64,000 bases of DNA from Flavobacterium sp. LC2016-01. Lineage in GTDB: Bacteria; Bacteroidota; Bacteroidia; Flavobacteriales; Flavobacteriaceae. A model generated the notes under the pieces. It saw nothing but the letters and a program-made list of their open reading frames with translations. It ran no database searches and was not told the origin of the DNA. Where the stretch lies: NCBI RefSeq assembly GCF_009711135.1, contig NZ_WMIC01000006.1, forward strand, positions 62,001-126,000, read 5' to 3'. Numbering within the stretch: the first letter of the stretch is position 1; each line of letters starts with the position of its first letter. Both the position numbers and the translations under genes were made by a program. Shown one piece after another: positions 27,745 to 38,287 of this stretch.

Positions 27745-30700
27745 ATGATAAAGAAAATACTATTCCTATTCATTTTCCTTCCGTTTGCTGTGCTTTCGCA
27801 AAATTCCCAAACATTGCGTCAACAAGCTGAAACATATTATAATAATGGTGATTTCTTAAAATCGTATGAAACTTACAATAAGATTAAGGATAAAGAAACT
27901 CTCGAAACTACAAATGTTAATTTGTACAAATCACATTTAGAAAATATAATGCAATATCATTTTGTTAAGAAAACGAAGTTAAATGATTCTTTATACAAAG
28001 TGTATATCAAAACGAGTGTATTAAAATCGCAAGGCGTTTATAATGAGAAATCTAAAAAATATACTTTAGCGCCAGTTTATGATTCGATTCCTTTTCATGA
28101 ACGATATTTCAAATATAAAAGTGTTTATAAAAACAATAAACAGGCATTTGTAAATATTGAGACAGGAAAAGTTATTATTCCTTTAGGCTATCACTCCTCT
28201 GAGATTTATGGAGATTACGTTTTGACAGCTGAAAATACTAGATATGATTATTTTTCATATGATACTAGTATAAGCGTTTTTGATTTAAATGGAAATTTAT
28301 TATTTAAAGATCTAAATACTTTTAATACGTTTTATCCAAATTATATATCTACTAAAAACACGAATAATAAGTATCGGGTATTTGATGCAAACACCAAAAA
28401 GATAATTTTTGATGATATTGACCAATTTTTTAGCCCAAGCGGACCTACATACGAAAATGGAATTGAGTATAATAATACATGGCTTCCATTTCGTAAAAAC
28501 GGCCAATATTATCTCTATAAAATCATAGCAAATGAATTTATAGACACACATAAATTTGATAATTATATACCGTTATATTATAAGAACAACTATTTTGACA
28601 ATGCAATTACAAGTCTTATAAATACTAAAGACAATGCGCCATTTGTAACAGATACAATTCGTAAGTTGTCTTTCTTCAGCTATTATACAATAGTAAAAAA
28701 AGACAATAAATATGGCATTTTCAACATTTCAAAAGATAAATATTATAAAGAACCAGTTTATGATTCAATCAATAAACTTGGAAATACTTTTTATAATGGA
28801 AAGTGGATTAATCTGATTTATGATGAAGAAATCTGTGAGCCGGAATCTGATAGATTTGAAGCAATTGTTTTTAAGAAAAACAGTCAATTTGGATTGATGA
28901 ATTTAAGTGGTAAAATTCTCGTTGAAGCCAGTTTTGATGAAATCAGATATTTGTCGAATGGTATTTTTACGCTGAGAAAAGGGCAAAAATGGGGTTTTAC
29001 TGGTGTTCAAAAAGGAGATGCATTTATAGCGCCACAGTTTGACTACATTGATCTTTTAGGTGGTTATTTTGAAATTATTGCCTGTTATAAAAACAAAAAA
29101 ATAACCAAGTTTTTAAGAAATGGCGAAAAACCAGATGTTAAAGTCCAAAACGATATAAAAAACAAAAACTATGTAAGTTTTGAACAGTCGATTACGATTA
29201 CAAATATCAATGATTATGCAAGAGTAAATGACTTTGACAGGAGTGTATTTGAGAAAAATGGGAAGTTTGGTTTAGATGATATTTATTATAAAGAAGTTTT
29301 GCCTCCTACATACAGTAAAATCCAATTTGCTAAAAATAATACATTTATTGCTTCACAAGGTTCAAAAGCTGGTTTAATCGATCGCAATGGAAAAGAAGTT
29401 ATTCCGGTTCAATATGCCAAAATCGAATATAAAGATCCTTATTCTGATGTGTTTTTTGTAACATCTGATAATGGATTGCAAAGTATTTTTAATTCTAAAG
29501 GAATACAGCTTTATCCGGCTACTATTAAAGAAGTTACAATTGAGTATTTTGATTTTAAAACAAAAACTGATTATGTTTTTGTTACAGAACTTTCACCTGA
29601 AACTGAAATGAACAATTCTGGCAAAAAAGAGAAATCCTATATAAAAGCCGCTCTAAAAATTAAAGACGACAAAGTTGAAAAATTGAAAGGAGACTCTTTT
29701 GAATTTGTAGACTCTAATTATATACGAGCTCATACTTATCAGGGAGGAAAAGTAGTTTTTTATAACGTGAAAAACGGAAAAATTATAGATGATATTCGTG
29801 GTTTTAATATTATTAACGATTATGCTAATGATAGATTTTTTGCTACCAGAGTTAATCAATTTGATACCGTAGTTGATAGTTTCGGTAATGAAACAACTTT
29901 AGAATACCCTTTATATGAAATAAAAAACGACATTTATTTTTTTAAAGATGAGAATAAAATAGGGGTAATGAACAAAAATCTGCAAGCCACTAATTTTAGA
30001 TATCCTGTTTTAAAAATTTTTGAGGGTTCTTCTTACTTCAGATTTAATTCAAACACCGCTTCAAAAAAAGACGGCATAATAAATTTTGACGGTAAAATAA
30101 TTATTGAACCAGAAATTTATGATGAAATTCAATTGAAGTATTTTCCAGACATGTATAAATACCAAAATAGTTATTTTGAACAAAACCAGTATTTAAAACA
30201 ATATAATAGTGATTTGTTTGCTTGTACAAAATATGGGAAAGAAAATAAAACGGTGCAAATTATTTCAAGCCAAAAAGAAATTATTGCAACGTTTGAGGTA
30301 AAGAATAATGGGAATTGGAATTTTAGCGCTAATAATGGCGCAATCATTATAAGAAGTACCGATTCAATAAATGTTTATGATCTAAAAACTAAAAAAATAT
30401 TTTGGAAGATAAGAGCAAATCAATTTCATGACGACAAAGATTTTGGATATACTGCAGCCTATATTGATGCTAGCGCGACTAAAAATAAATATGAAAAATA
30501 CGATTGTAATGGCCAATTTATTTTTGACACTATTGTAGATACGAAACAGCAATATTCTGGAAGCTTTAATGAAAATTATATTTTAAAAAGAAATAATAAG
30601 TACGGCGTCGTTAACTCTAAAGGAAAAGCCGGAATTCCATTTGTATATGATTCTTTAGAATCTAAAAACGGGAAAATATTTATCAGTAAAAAAGATAATG

Positions 30701-31509
30701 TATTTGGAATTATTAATGAAGATAATCAGTTAGTTACAGATAGTAAGTACGACGATATTCAAACGGTAGAAGTAAAAGATTTGTATGCTCCCACTTTAAC
30801 AATGTTTTCGGCATATAAAGTAAGAGAAAAAAATAAATTCGGACTTTTTGATTCTACTTCAAAAATGATTTTGCCACCTGTATTTGATAATATTAAATTG
30901 TATCAAAGTTTTATCATCAGCAAAAAAGATTCTTTGATTAATGTTTACGATCATAAGGGAAATCCGTTTTTTTCTGCAGTGCTAGATAGTGTTACGGTCA
31001 ATTCTAATTATAATTCTTACAGGCTGTATAAAAATGGCAAAGAGCTATATAGAGATTACAACGGAGTTATAACAGACAAAAACCCATACATAAGTTGGGA
31101 TGATCAGCTTAAAATGGCTAATTCAAAGGAAACAGGAGGAAAATATTATCTTGCAAAAAACGATATCATACTTTATAAAACGCCGGTTGTCAGTTTCAAA
31201 CAAGTTGAGTACAATAGAGATTTTATCGGAGAATATTTTGAACACTTATTAATTCAAGACGAAAATAATCTTTACGGCTTGTATACAAAAGACTTAAAAC
31301 AGATACTGCCTTTTCAATATGAGGAAATTACTATACAAATCAATGAAGATTATTATGTAGTAAAAAAAGGAGGAAGATATGGAGCGGTAAATTCACAAAA
31401 TCAAATAGTGATTCCGTTTAAGTACGATAGTGTTTATTTTAATAGAGGAATATTTTATTGTACAAACAACAAGAAAACTAGCCATATAACACCTCAGACT
31501 AATTTATAG
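27745..31509 (+). CDS. Giant secreted WG-repeat protein (first of pair)
   Basis: 1254 residues with a signal peptide ending at VLSQ. A short TPR-like start (LRQQAETYYNNGDFLKSYETYNKI) is followed by a long run of WG/KWG beta repeats with the pattern KxGxxN...GKxIIPxxYDxI, for example YGVVNSKGKAGIPFVYDSL and YGAVNSQNQIVIPFKYDSV. WG repeats probably form toroids or propellers that bind partners; no catalytic motif is visible. The next gene, 13 bases on, is a paralogue with the same layout. Such long runs of degenerate repeats suggest growth by internal duplication. Confidence 0.88.
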   Translation: MIKKILFLFIFLPFAVLSQNSQTLRQQAETYYNNGDFLKSYETYNKIKDKETLETTNVNLYKSHLENIMQYHFVKKTKLNDSLYKVYIKTSVLKSQGVYNEKSKKYTLAPVYDSIPFHERYFKYKSVYKNNKQAFVNIETGKVIIPLGYHSSEIYGDYVLTAENTRYDYFSYDTSISVFDLNGNLLFKDLNTFNTFYPNYISTKNTNNKYRVFDANTKKIIFDDIDQFFSPSGPTYENGIEYNNTWLPFRKNGQYYLYKIIANEFIDTHKFDNYIPLYYKNNYFDNAITSLINTKDNAPFVTDTIRKLSFFSYYTIVKKDNKYGIFNISKDKYYKEPVYDSINKLGNTFYNGKWINLIYDEEICEPESDRFEAIVFKKNSQFGLMNLSGKILVEASFDEIRYLSNGIFTLRKGQKWGFTGVQKGDAFIAPQFDYIDLLGGYFEIIACYKNKKITKFLRNGEKPDVKVQNDIKNKNYVSFEQSITITNINDYARVNDFDRSVFEKNGKFGLDDIYYKEVLPPTYSKIQFAKNNTFIASQGSKAGLIDRNGKEVIPVQYAKIEYKDPYSDVFFVTSDNGLQSIFNSKGIQLYPATIKEVTIEYFDFKTKTDYVFVTELSPETEMNNSGKKEKSYIKAALKIKDDKVEKLKGDSFEFVDSNYIRAHTYQGGKVVFYNVKNGKIIDDIRGFNIINDYANDRFFATRVNQFDTVVDSFGNETTLEYPLYEIKNDIYFFKDENKIGVMNKNLQATNFRYPVLKIFEGSSYFRFNSNTASKKDGIINFDGKIIIEPEIYDEIQLKYFPDMYKYQNSYFEQNQYLKQYNSDLFACTKYGKENKTVQIISSQKEIIATFEVKNNGNWNFSANNGAIIIRSTDSINVYDLKTKKIFWKIRANQFHDDKDFGYTAAYIDASATKNKYEKYDCNGQFIFDTIVDTKQQYSGSFNENYILKRNNKYGVVNSKGKAGIPFVYDSLESKNGKIFISKKDNVFGIINEDNQLVTDSKYDDIQTVEVKDLYAPTLTMFSAYKVREKNKFGLFDSTSKMILPPVFDNIKLYQSFIISKKDSLINVYDHKGNPFFSAVLDSVTVNSNYNSYRLYKNGKELYRDYNGVITDKNPYISWDDQLKMANSKETGGKYYLAKNDIILYKTPVVSFKQVEYNRDFIGEYFEHLLIQDENNLYGLYTKDLKQILPFQYEEITIQINEDYYVVKKGGRYGAVNSQNQIVIPFKYDSVYFNRGIFYCTNNKKTSHITPQTNL

Positions 31510-31522
31510 TTCCTAATAAAAA

Positions 31523-34500
31523 ATGAAAACCCCAATACTATTTTTCTTTCTGCTTCTAATACAGCTTTCTCCTGCGCAAAATCAAGATTTGAAGCAACAA
31601 GCAATCCTGTTTTTTAATGAAGGAAATGTGCAGGAAGCTTTGCAGACTTTAGAACAAATTAAAGACGAACAAACGCTTGCCGAAACTGATATTAATATTT
31701 GGAAAAAGCATTGCAAAGAAATCTTGGATTATAAATTTCAAGATGGAGCTGTAATCAATGATTCCGTTAAAATTGTTGTTGTAAAAACTTCATTAGTAAC
31801 GCATTTTGGTCTTTATAATAGCAATACAAAAAAATATATAATTGCTCCAGTTTATGACGAAATTCCTTTGAGAGAAAGAAATTCAAATTATATAGTTGCC
31901 AATTTAAATCGTCAAAAAACGTTGCTTGATTTATCAGGAAAAACAATTATTGCATTTGGGAATTATATAATTTCACCTGCCAAGTGTATTATATTGACTT
32001 CAAATGATGAAAATGCTAAAATAAGCCTGTACAATTATAAGGGAAAATTGCTTGTAAATGATTTGAAATATGCACAGCAAATAAACCAAGACTATTTTCT
32101 CACTCAAAAAAACTCAAATAAATTTGGATTATTCGATGCAGAAAAAGCACAATTTTTGATTGATGACTGCGATAAAATTCAAGATATTGACAAATATTTT
32201 AATGTAAATATAAATGGATTTTTTATTAAAAAAGATAATAAAACCGAAGTCCGAAATTTCAATACAAACCGTATTATTGCACAGAATGCTTTTGATGAAA
32301 TTGTTATTTTCGATAAAGGATCAGATATATTTCAGCAAAATCAAATAAAGACAGATAAGGACAAACTTATTATTGTAAAGAAGAACTCAAAATTTGGTAT
32401 TTACAATTTGACAAAAGATAAATATGACACAGAACCGGTTTATGATTCGATAAATAATTTTTACAATTGTCTGAAAAATAAAGTTTGGAAGAATTTAAAA
32501 TATGAGTATCCAATAAAAGAAGAGTTTGATTATTTTTCAAATACAGTTGCAGTTGTTTATACTAAAAACAATTTGTTTGGATTAAAAACAATAGCTAATA
32601 AGACAATCACCGAAGCTCAATTTGATGAAATTGAACAAATAAACACGACTTTGTTTTTTACTAAAAAACAAAAATTATGGGGATGGATTTCTGTCGCAAA
32701 AGATAAAATTTCCATTGTAAAACCTCAGTTTGATCATGTTTATGTAAAGTATGATTTTATACGGTCAGGTTATCCCGGAAACTATAAAGATTCTACAGAA
32801 ACTTACCTTGAAACCTGCTTCAAAAGTAAAATCAAAAAATTCACTTTAGAAGGAAAGGAATATGGAAATTCAGAATCAAAAACAGAGAAAGGATTAAGCA
32901 AAAAAGAGTATCCCTATACAGATTGGAGTTATGCAGTTCCAAATTTGGATCGAATTTTATCAAGTCAAACAAAGTTTGCTGATGAAGAGGAACCTCAAGA
33001 TCAAAAATTATTTGGTCTTGATGACAAAATGGGCAACGAAATTGTAAAGCCAATTTACACGCAGATTCTTAGCGGATTAGAAAATCAATTTTTAGTTGTC
33101 AATACTGATAGAGATGCCGGTGTTATTGATAAAAATGGAAAAGTGATTATTCCTGCACAGTATAATTCGGTTGCGACTTTTGATAATAAATACTATCTCG
33201 TAGGTGAATCGTATTATTTCGGGCTTTTTGATAAAGATGGCAAAGAACTTTTTCCTGCTACTTATAAAGAAATCAAGGTTTTTTTAGACGGATTTTATTT
33301 CGTTAAAGATCAAGACAACTTATGCCGAATTGTGGATGTTCAGCGCAAAAAAGATATTTATGTTTTTCCTAAGTTTACGGAATATGTTTATGGTTTTGAA
33401 AAAATTACAACTCTTAAAGGAGAGGAATTTTATAATTTGAAATTTAGATCAAAAAGAGGATATGAGTATTCTGACGACCACTTTTTAATAAAAATAGAAA
33501 ATAATAGAAGTTCTAGAATTTTGGAAAAATACAACATTCGACAAATCTATAATAATAGAATTATCGAACTAGAATCAAATAAATTAATTGGATTTTATGA
33601 TCTAAACAATCAAAAATTAATTGAACCGAAATTTAAAGAAATTCAGATTGTCTACGATCCAAAAAATCTTATTTATGCTAAAACAGATAAATATTTTGAA
33701 ACTATTATCGATGAAAATTTATATGAGAAAGTTTCAAAAGATCAGATTTCAAGTATAACTAATAATGTGATATTTTATGAGAAGAACGGCAAGTACGGTT
33801 TTTTTGATAAAAACGGACAGAAAACAAAAAATACTTTTCAAAATGTAGATGTAAATTATCCTATTTATTCGGCCGAAGGAAAACTGTATAAATTTTATGA
33901 AAACGATAAAAGGCCCGGACTTGTCAGTGATAAGGGAAAGATTATCATTAAATCTAATATTTATGATGTAATTTATGAAGCGTCAAAGAGAATTACACTT
34001 TACGGTAAAAAGTCTAAAAAAGAGGAGTTAGAACAAATCTTAATTTGTATCGACAAGTCAGATAAAGCTGCTGATAAAATTGATTTTGTTTCTTCTAATG
34101 GAAATAAAGTGGCAAGTATAATGCTTCCTAAAAAAGACTATGCGATTGATTTTAGAAAAGGGATTGCCATTATAAAAGCTTCTGACGAAGCAATATTTCT
34201 TAGTTTAGATGAAAATAAAGTTATTCAAAAAGTCAATGGCAATTTATTTTTTGACGATGACAGCGGTTTTACTGTTATGAAAAATAATAATTCCACTTCA
34301 GATGCAAAAGTTCTGGTTCAAAAATACAGCACAAAAGGAAATTTAATCGCAGAACGATTAATTGATAGAAACCGAGATATAAGATATTTAGATAATTGGC
34401 GCATCTACCTAATTCAGAAAAAAGAAAATAAATATGGAATTACAAAAGTTGATGAAAAAATCTTCATTCCTTTTGTATATGATACCATAATTCCATCTGT

Positions 34501-35527
34501 AGATTCTGTTTACATCGCAAAAAAGAATTCTAAATACGGAATGATTGACCGCAATAACAATGTATTGCTGAGTTTTGAATACGATAAAATAGAAACGCAG
34601 TATTTACTGGAAAGAATAATTAACAGCAATGATGTTGAAATTATTAAAGAGATGAATGACAAACGAATGCCTCAAAAACCTTCATTTAATTTTATAGTTT
34701 CAAAAGATCATAAAATGGGAATTCTTGGCCCAAATTTAGAAAGTATTCTGCCAATTGAATTTGACGGTTTCAGGAAAGATAGAACGCTTTATAACCCTAT
34801 AATTGCCAGAAAGGACAATAAAACTATGGTTTATAGTAATCAAGGAAGTTTCTTGTTTCAAGTGCAATGTGATTCACTGGTGGACACGAAGTACAATGCT
34901 CCTAGAATTTATAAAATTTACGAAAACGGAAAGCAAGGATTTTTAGACGAAAAAGGGAAACTAATTTTTCCACTGCGATATTCAAAAGTTGAAAAAACGT
35001 TCGCTAATAATTTATTTATAATTGAAAAAGATTCTAAAAAGTACATTGTCAATGCAGCAGGAGAAATAATTTCGCCAGCTTATGATGAAATCAATTTTTC
35101 TAAATTTCAGGGTAATTTAGAAGTCAAAAGCAACAATAAATTTGGATTAGTTAATAAATCGGGAACGCTAATTATACCTGTTATTTATGACAGTTTGGTT
35201 CAAATTTTAGATTATAGATATGTGGTTGTTTCTTTAAACGGAATGCATGGAATTATTGATCTACAAGCTGACGAAAATAAAATGCTGCCAGTAAAAATTC
35301 CAGTTTCATATGGAAACATATTACAAATTGTGAAGAATAAATATCTAATAGTTTCCGATCCTTTTAAAGTAGGAGTAATAGATTTAAATAATAAAATTGT
35401 AATTCCAATGATTTATGATTCAGTGTATTATCAGGATAGCAAGAACTATTTTGTCTGCAGTAATACTAATGAAGAGATTCGTTTTATAACAGCTGATAAT
35501 GTTGTTATTAAAGATGAGAATAATTAA
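31523..35527 (+). CDS. Giant secreted WG-repeat protein (second of pair)
   Basis: 1334 residues with a signal peptide ending near SPAQ. The same layout as its upstream neighbour: a TPR-like start (LKQQAILFFNEGNVQEALQTLEQI) and then many WG repeats, such as AGVIDKNGKVIIPAQYNSV and FGLVNKSGTLIIPVIYDSL. N-terminal segments of the two proteins are similar well beyond the repeat motif (for example TLETTNVNLYKSHLENIM against TLAETDINIWKKHCKEIL), so they are tandem duplicates. It is followed 12 bases later by the TonB-C-domain gene, in what looks like a four-gene operon. Confidence 0.88.
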   Translation: MKTPILFFFLLLIQLSPAQNQDLKQQAILFFNEGNVQEALQTLEQIKDEQTLAETDINIWKKHCKEILDYKFQDGAVINDSVKIVVVKTSLVTHFGLYNSNTKKYIIAPVYDEIPLRERNSNYIVANLNRQKTLLDLSGKTIIAFGNYIISPAKCIILTSNDENAKISLYNYKGKLLVNDLKYAQQINQDYFLTQKNSNKFGLFDAEKAQFLIDDCDKIQDIDKYFNVNINGFFIKKDNKTEVRNFNTNRIIAQNAFDEIVIFDKGSDIFQQNQIKTDKDKLIIVKKNSKFGIYNLTKDKYDTEPVYDSINNFYNCLKNKVWKNLKYEYPIKEEFDYFSNTVAVVYTKNNLFGLKTIANKTITEAQFDEIEQINTTLFFTKKQKLWGWISVAKDKISIVKPQFDHVYVKYDFIRSGYPGNYKDSTETYLETCFKSKIKKFTLEGKEYGNSESKTEKGLSKKEYPYTDWSYAVPNLDRILSSQTKFADEEEPQDQKLFGLDDKMGNEIVKPIYTQILSGLENQFLVVNTDRDAGVIDKNGKVIIPAQYNSVATFDNKYYLVGESYYFGLFDKDGKELFPATYKEIKVFLDGFYFVKDQDNLCRIVDVQRKKDIYVFPKFTEYVYGFEKITTLKGEEFYNLKFRSKRGYEYSDDHFLIKIENNRSSRILEKYNIRQIYNNRIIELESNKLIGFYDLNNQKLIEPKFKEIQIVYDPKNLIYAKTDKYFETIIDENLYEKVSKDQISSITNNVIFYEKNGKYGFFDKNGQKTKNTFQNVDVNYPIYSAEGKLYKFYENDKRPGLVSDKGKIIIKSNIYDVIYEASKRITLYGKKSKKEELEQILICIDKSDKAADKIDFVSSNGNKVASIMLPKKDYAIDFRKGIAIIKASDEAIFLSLDENKVIQKVNGNLFFDDDSGFTVMKNNNSTSDAKVLVQKYSTKGNLIAERLIDRNRDIRYLDNWRIYLIQKKENKYGITKVDEKIFIPFVYDTIIPSVDSVYIAKKNSKYGMIDRNNNVLLSFEYDKIETQYLLERIINSNDVEIIKEMNDKRMPQKPSFNFIVSKDHKMGILGPNLESILPIEFDGFRKDRTLYNPIIARKDNKTMVYSNQGSFLFQVQCDSLVDTKYNAPRIYKIYENGKQGFLDEKGKLIFPLRYSKVEKTFANNLFIIEKDSKKYIVNAAGEIISPAYDEINFSKFQGNLEVKSNNKFGLVNKSGTLIIPVIYDSLVQILDYRYVVVSLNGMHGIIDLQADENKMLPVKIPVSYGNILQIVKNKYLIVSDPFKVGVIDLNNKIVIPMIYDSVYYQDSKNYFVCSNTNEEIRFITADNVVIKDENN

Positions 35528-35539
35528 AAATTAAGTGAG

Positions 35540-36667
35540 ATGAAAAAATCAATTTATATAGTTTGCTCCATTTTAGGAATTATAATTACTTGTAATTCTC
35601 AAAATACAATATCAAAAAATCAGAAATTAAAGAGCCCAGAAATGACCATTGCTTTAGTTGATTTCTGGGCAAGTGATAATTTGATAGGGACAGATGAGGA
35701 ATCGGAATATAATCTTTATAAAGCTGAAGCAATAAGTTACGGAAATTATATAAAGTTAAATGCTGATAATACATTTGAAAGCGGAAAGTCGGCTCCATGC
35801 GCATTAGACTGTTTTAGACGAAACACTGGGAAATATAAAATGCAGGATAAGAATCATATTCGGTTCTTTTTGGAAAAAGTCGAAACTGCAGGTGATTGTG
35901 ACCCAAATCTGAATCCAAATCCAAATCAGGATAAAGGATTATTTTTTATCTACAAAGATACAGTATCTATAAAATTCATTAAAAGTGATGGTAAAATTAA
36001 AAATGATTTGCAAAACGTAAAATATTCTGCTTTAATAGATTCCCTTGATAGAAATAACGGGGTTCCTAATTTGCATTATTTAAAATGGAGACCGACAAAT
36101 AAAACAGGAATGAAAGAAATGCTTTCCGATTTTTTTCCGGATCATCCCGAGTTAAAACTTAGTAAACCAAAAGTTTTATATGCCAAAAAAATAAGGAGTT
36201 CGTTTACGGTAATACTTTTTATGCAAAACAAAAAGTATGATTATTTGGTGTACGATCATTTTCATAAAAATTTTGCGATCTACGAAGATCCTAAAGAATA
36301 TGCCGGTGTTAACTATACAGACGGTAAGGTTTTGGATCCAAGTGACCCTGATTATATATACGATTCTCAGGCCGTCGAAGTTAAACCTGAGTATCCTGGG
36401 GGTATTGATAAATTGTACAGTTTTTTGAATAAGAATTATATTGTACCCACAGAATTAGTTGGCAGTGAAACTTCAAGGATTTATGCCACTTTTGTAATAG
36501 AAAAAAATGGGAGTTTAAGCAATCTTAGAATCCCTAGGAATCCCGGTTATGGTTCAAGTACAGCGTTTGCTAAAGTTCTAAAGTTATTACCTAAATGGAA
36601 CCCCGCAGAACTAAATGGAAGAAAGGTGAGATGCAGATATTCCATTTCATTTTCGCCGTCTACATAA
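35540..36667 (+). CDS. Secreted two-domain protein: lipocalin-like domain plus TonB C-terminal-like domain
   Basis: 375 residues. A signal region of about 20 residues ends near ITCNS, possibly with a lipid-anchored Cys. Residues about 30-170 form a Cys-containing strand-rich domain (YIKLNADNTFESG, CALDCF, GKYKMQDKNHIRFFLEK, AGDCDPN) that recurs in the 40204 gene. The last 90 residues match the TonB C-terminal fold (PEYPGGIDKLYSFLNKNY...LPKWNPAELNGRKVR). No membrane anchor or Pro-rich linker is seen, so it is not a classical TonB. It is co-transcribed with the WG pair. Confidence 0.78.
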   Translation: MKKSIYIVCSILGIIITCNSQNTISKNQKLKSPEMTIALVDFWASDNLIGTDEESEYNLYKAEAISYGNYIKLNADNTFESGKSAPCALDCFRRNTGKYKMQDKNHIRFFLEKVETAGDCDPNLNPNPNQDKGLFFIYKDTVSIKFIKSDGKIKNDLQNVKYSALIDSLDRNNGVPNLHYLKWRPTNKTGMKEMLSDFFPDHPELKLSKPKVLYAKKIRSSFTVILFMQNKKYDYLVYDHFHKNFAIYEDPKEYAGVNYTDGKVLDPSDPDYIYDSQAVEVKPEYPGGIDKLYSFLNKNYIVPTELVGSETSRIYATFVIEKNGSLSNLRIPRNPGYGSSTAFAKVLKLLPKWNPAELNGRKVRCRYSISFSPST

Positions 36668-36704
36668 TTTGTTACGGACAATTTTAAAGATAATAACGTA
36701 GTTT

Positions 36705-37319
36705 ATGAAACAAAAAATAATAATAGTATTCACGATGCTTTGTATTTTATCTTGTAGTGATAAAAAAACAATATCTCCTAAAAAATTTAGTGCAAAGTCT
36801 TCTGAAAAATTTGATTTGAAAAAATTCAATGAGAATAAAATTGATAGTACTTATGAATATTCTGTAAAAGATACTATTATCAAATTGTCTGAAGCAAAAG
36901 AGCACTTTAAAAAAGAAATAATAGCTGTTAATCATAGTTTTAAGCATACGTTTGTTTATGATAAATCGACTAATTTATTGGTAAATGAATTTTCATATTT
37001 TTATGGAATGCCAGTTGGTATATGGAAAAGTTATGATGAAAAAGGTACTTTAACAAACTGGAAAAATTATGATGAAGATTATGATTTTACAGTAAAACAA
37101 TTAACCGGTTTGCTCAAGAAAGATCTGCAAATTGATTTGATTAACGATACCAATTATCAATCATTAACAATAGACAGATTTCCATACAAGCGACTGTATT
37201 TTTTTACCAATTATTGTTATTCAATAGATATAAGAACAATTGAAGAAACGAGAATAATAAAAATTGATGGCAAAACAGGAGAAATCTTAAGTGATGAAAA
37301 ATCTTTTATTCAGGAATAA
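36705..37319 (+). CDS. Small lipoprotein with YwqK/MORN-like stretch
   Basis: 204 residues; the signal ends in ILSCSDKK, a lipobox. The segment LVNEFSYFYGMPVGIWKSYDEKGTLTNW resembles the G-xx-G-x-W-x-x-Y-D-x-G unit of YwqK/MORN-type repeats, here as a single unit. The rest is not recognised. It starts 37 bases after the TonB-C-domain gene and is probably the last gene of that operon. Its 3' end meets a convergent AraC gene 21 bases away, with no obvious terminator. Confidence 0.75.
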   Translation: MKQKIIIVFTMLCILSCSDKKTISPKKFSAKSSEKFDLKKFNENKIDSTYEYSVKDTIIKLSEAKEHFKKEIIAVNHSFKHTFVYDKSTNLLVNEFSYFYGMPVGIWKSYDEKGTLTNWKNYDEDYDFTVKQLTGLLKKDLQIDLINDTNYQSLTIDRFPYKRLYFFTNYCYSIDIRTIEETRIIKIDGKTGEILSDEKSFIQE

Positions 37320-37340
37320 AAAAATTGCTAGCGATTGAGC

Positions 37341-38213
37341 TCAAAAATGTGTGTTTTTACGATATTCTCCAGGAGTAATGCCAATTGTCTTTTTAAATAT
37401 TTTTGAAAAGTGAGGCAGATTTGAAAAACCGGTATTTAAAGCAATTTCAAGAAAACTCTTGTTTGTAGTAGCAATCAGGTATTGCGCTCTTTCGATTTTT
37501 TTTTCGTGAATGTAATTCAAAGGTCGATGTCCTGTATGACTTAAAAATTGTTTCGAAAAATAATCTTGATTTTGATTTACTCTTTGCGCCAATTGTGCAA
37601 CCGTTATATTTTTACTTAAGTTAATCTGCACATAACTCATTGTATCTAAGATTTTTGAAGAAATAGATTTGGTATCGTCTATTTTGAAACTAGTTAATCT
37701 TAGGAATTTGGAAATTAAAAGGATAAGTGTTCCTTGATTTTCAAAGATTAAGTGTGTTTTCATTTTGTTGTTCAAAGACAAATATTCTTTGTAAAACGCT
37801 TCTTTTTCATAAACTTCTGGATTTTCAGAGCGATTGATTCCTCTTCCGGGATTACTTTTAAGCAGTTTTTTAATTAGCGCTATGTCAATTTCTTCGGCAG
37901 GAATTTTCATGGCGCGTCTATGATTGTTGAATAGCGATATTCCGTCTGGTGATTCTTCAAAAAATTGAATAAAATACTGACTTAAATAGTCGTCACAATT
38001 TAGATTGCATATGGTGAAACTTGGAATGAGATATAAATTTCCAGGTTCTAAAGTTAATCGGCCATAATTATCAGAAATATATCCTTTCCCTTCATCTATG
38101 TAATACAATCGATAATAGGGACTAATTACATTGTTGTAATTCCAGTTTTGATACAGTTTCACATAATCTACATGTAATAAAGAGAAAGAATGTTTAAAAT
38201 TACTTTTGAACAT
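37341..38213 (-). CDS. AraC-family transcriptional regulator
   Basis: 290 residues. An N-terminal cupin-like sensor (YYIDEGKGYISDNYGRLTLEPGNLYLIPS) is typical of sugar-responsive members. The C-terminal tandem helix-turn-helix begins ITVAQLAQRVNQNQDYFSKQF and ends GFSNLPHFSKIFKKTIGITPGEYR. It is divergent from the GH29 fucosidase gene, with a 211-base shared upstream region containing two 21-base-spaced direct repeats, so it most likely controls that gene and itself. Fucose or a fucosylated oligosaccharide as inducer is inference. Confidence 0.9.
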   Translation of the reverse strand: MFKSNFKHSFSLLHVDYVKLYQNWNYNNVISPYYRLYYIDEGKGYISDNYGRLTLEPGNLYLIPSFTICNLNCDDYLSQYFIQFFEESPDGISLFNNHRRAMKIPAEEIDIALIKKLLKSNPGRGINRSENPEVYEKEAFYKEYLSLNNKMKTHLIFENQGTLILLISKFLRLTSFKIDDTKSISSKILDTMSYVQINLSKNITVAQLAQRVNQNQDYFSKQFLSHTGHRPLNYIHEKKIERAQYLIATTNKSFLEIALNTGFSNLPHFSKIFKKTIGITPGEYRKNTHF

Positions 38214-38222
38214 AATAAAAAG

Positions 38223-38257
38223 TCGTTTTTGAATAATAAAAAATCGGATTTGAATAA
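38223..38257. promoter_or_regulatory. AraC-type tandem operator, AraC/GH29 intergenic region
   Basis: TCGTTTTTGAATAA (38223-38236) and TCGGATTTGAATAA (38244-38257) are 21 bases apart, exactly two helical turns. Two further TTTGAAT cores follow at 38290 and 38299. Confidence 0.55.
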
Positions 38258-38259
38258 AA

Positions 38260-38287
38260 CAAATATATCACTTATAAAATATATTTG
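38260..38287. promoter_or_regulatory. Mirror-image -7 boxes of divergent promoters
   Basis: CAAATATAT (38260-38268) and ATATATTTG (38279-38287) form an inverted repeat. Each half reads TATATTTG, a perfect -7 box, on the minus and plus strands respectively. The -33 elements are unclear, which fits activator-dependent transcription. Confidence 0.45.
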
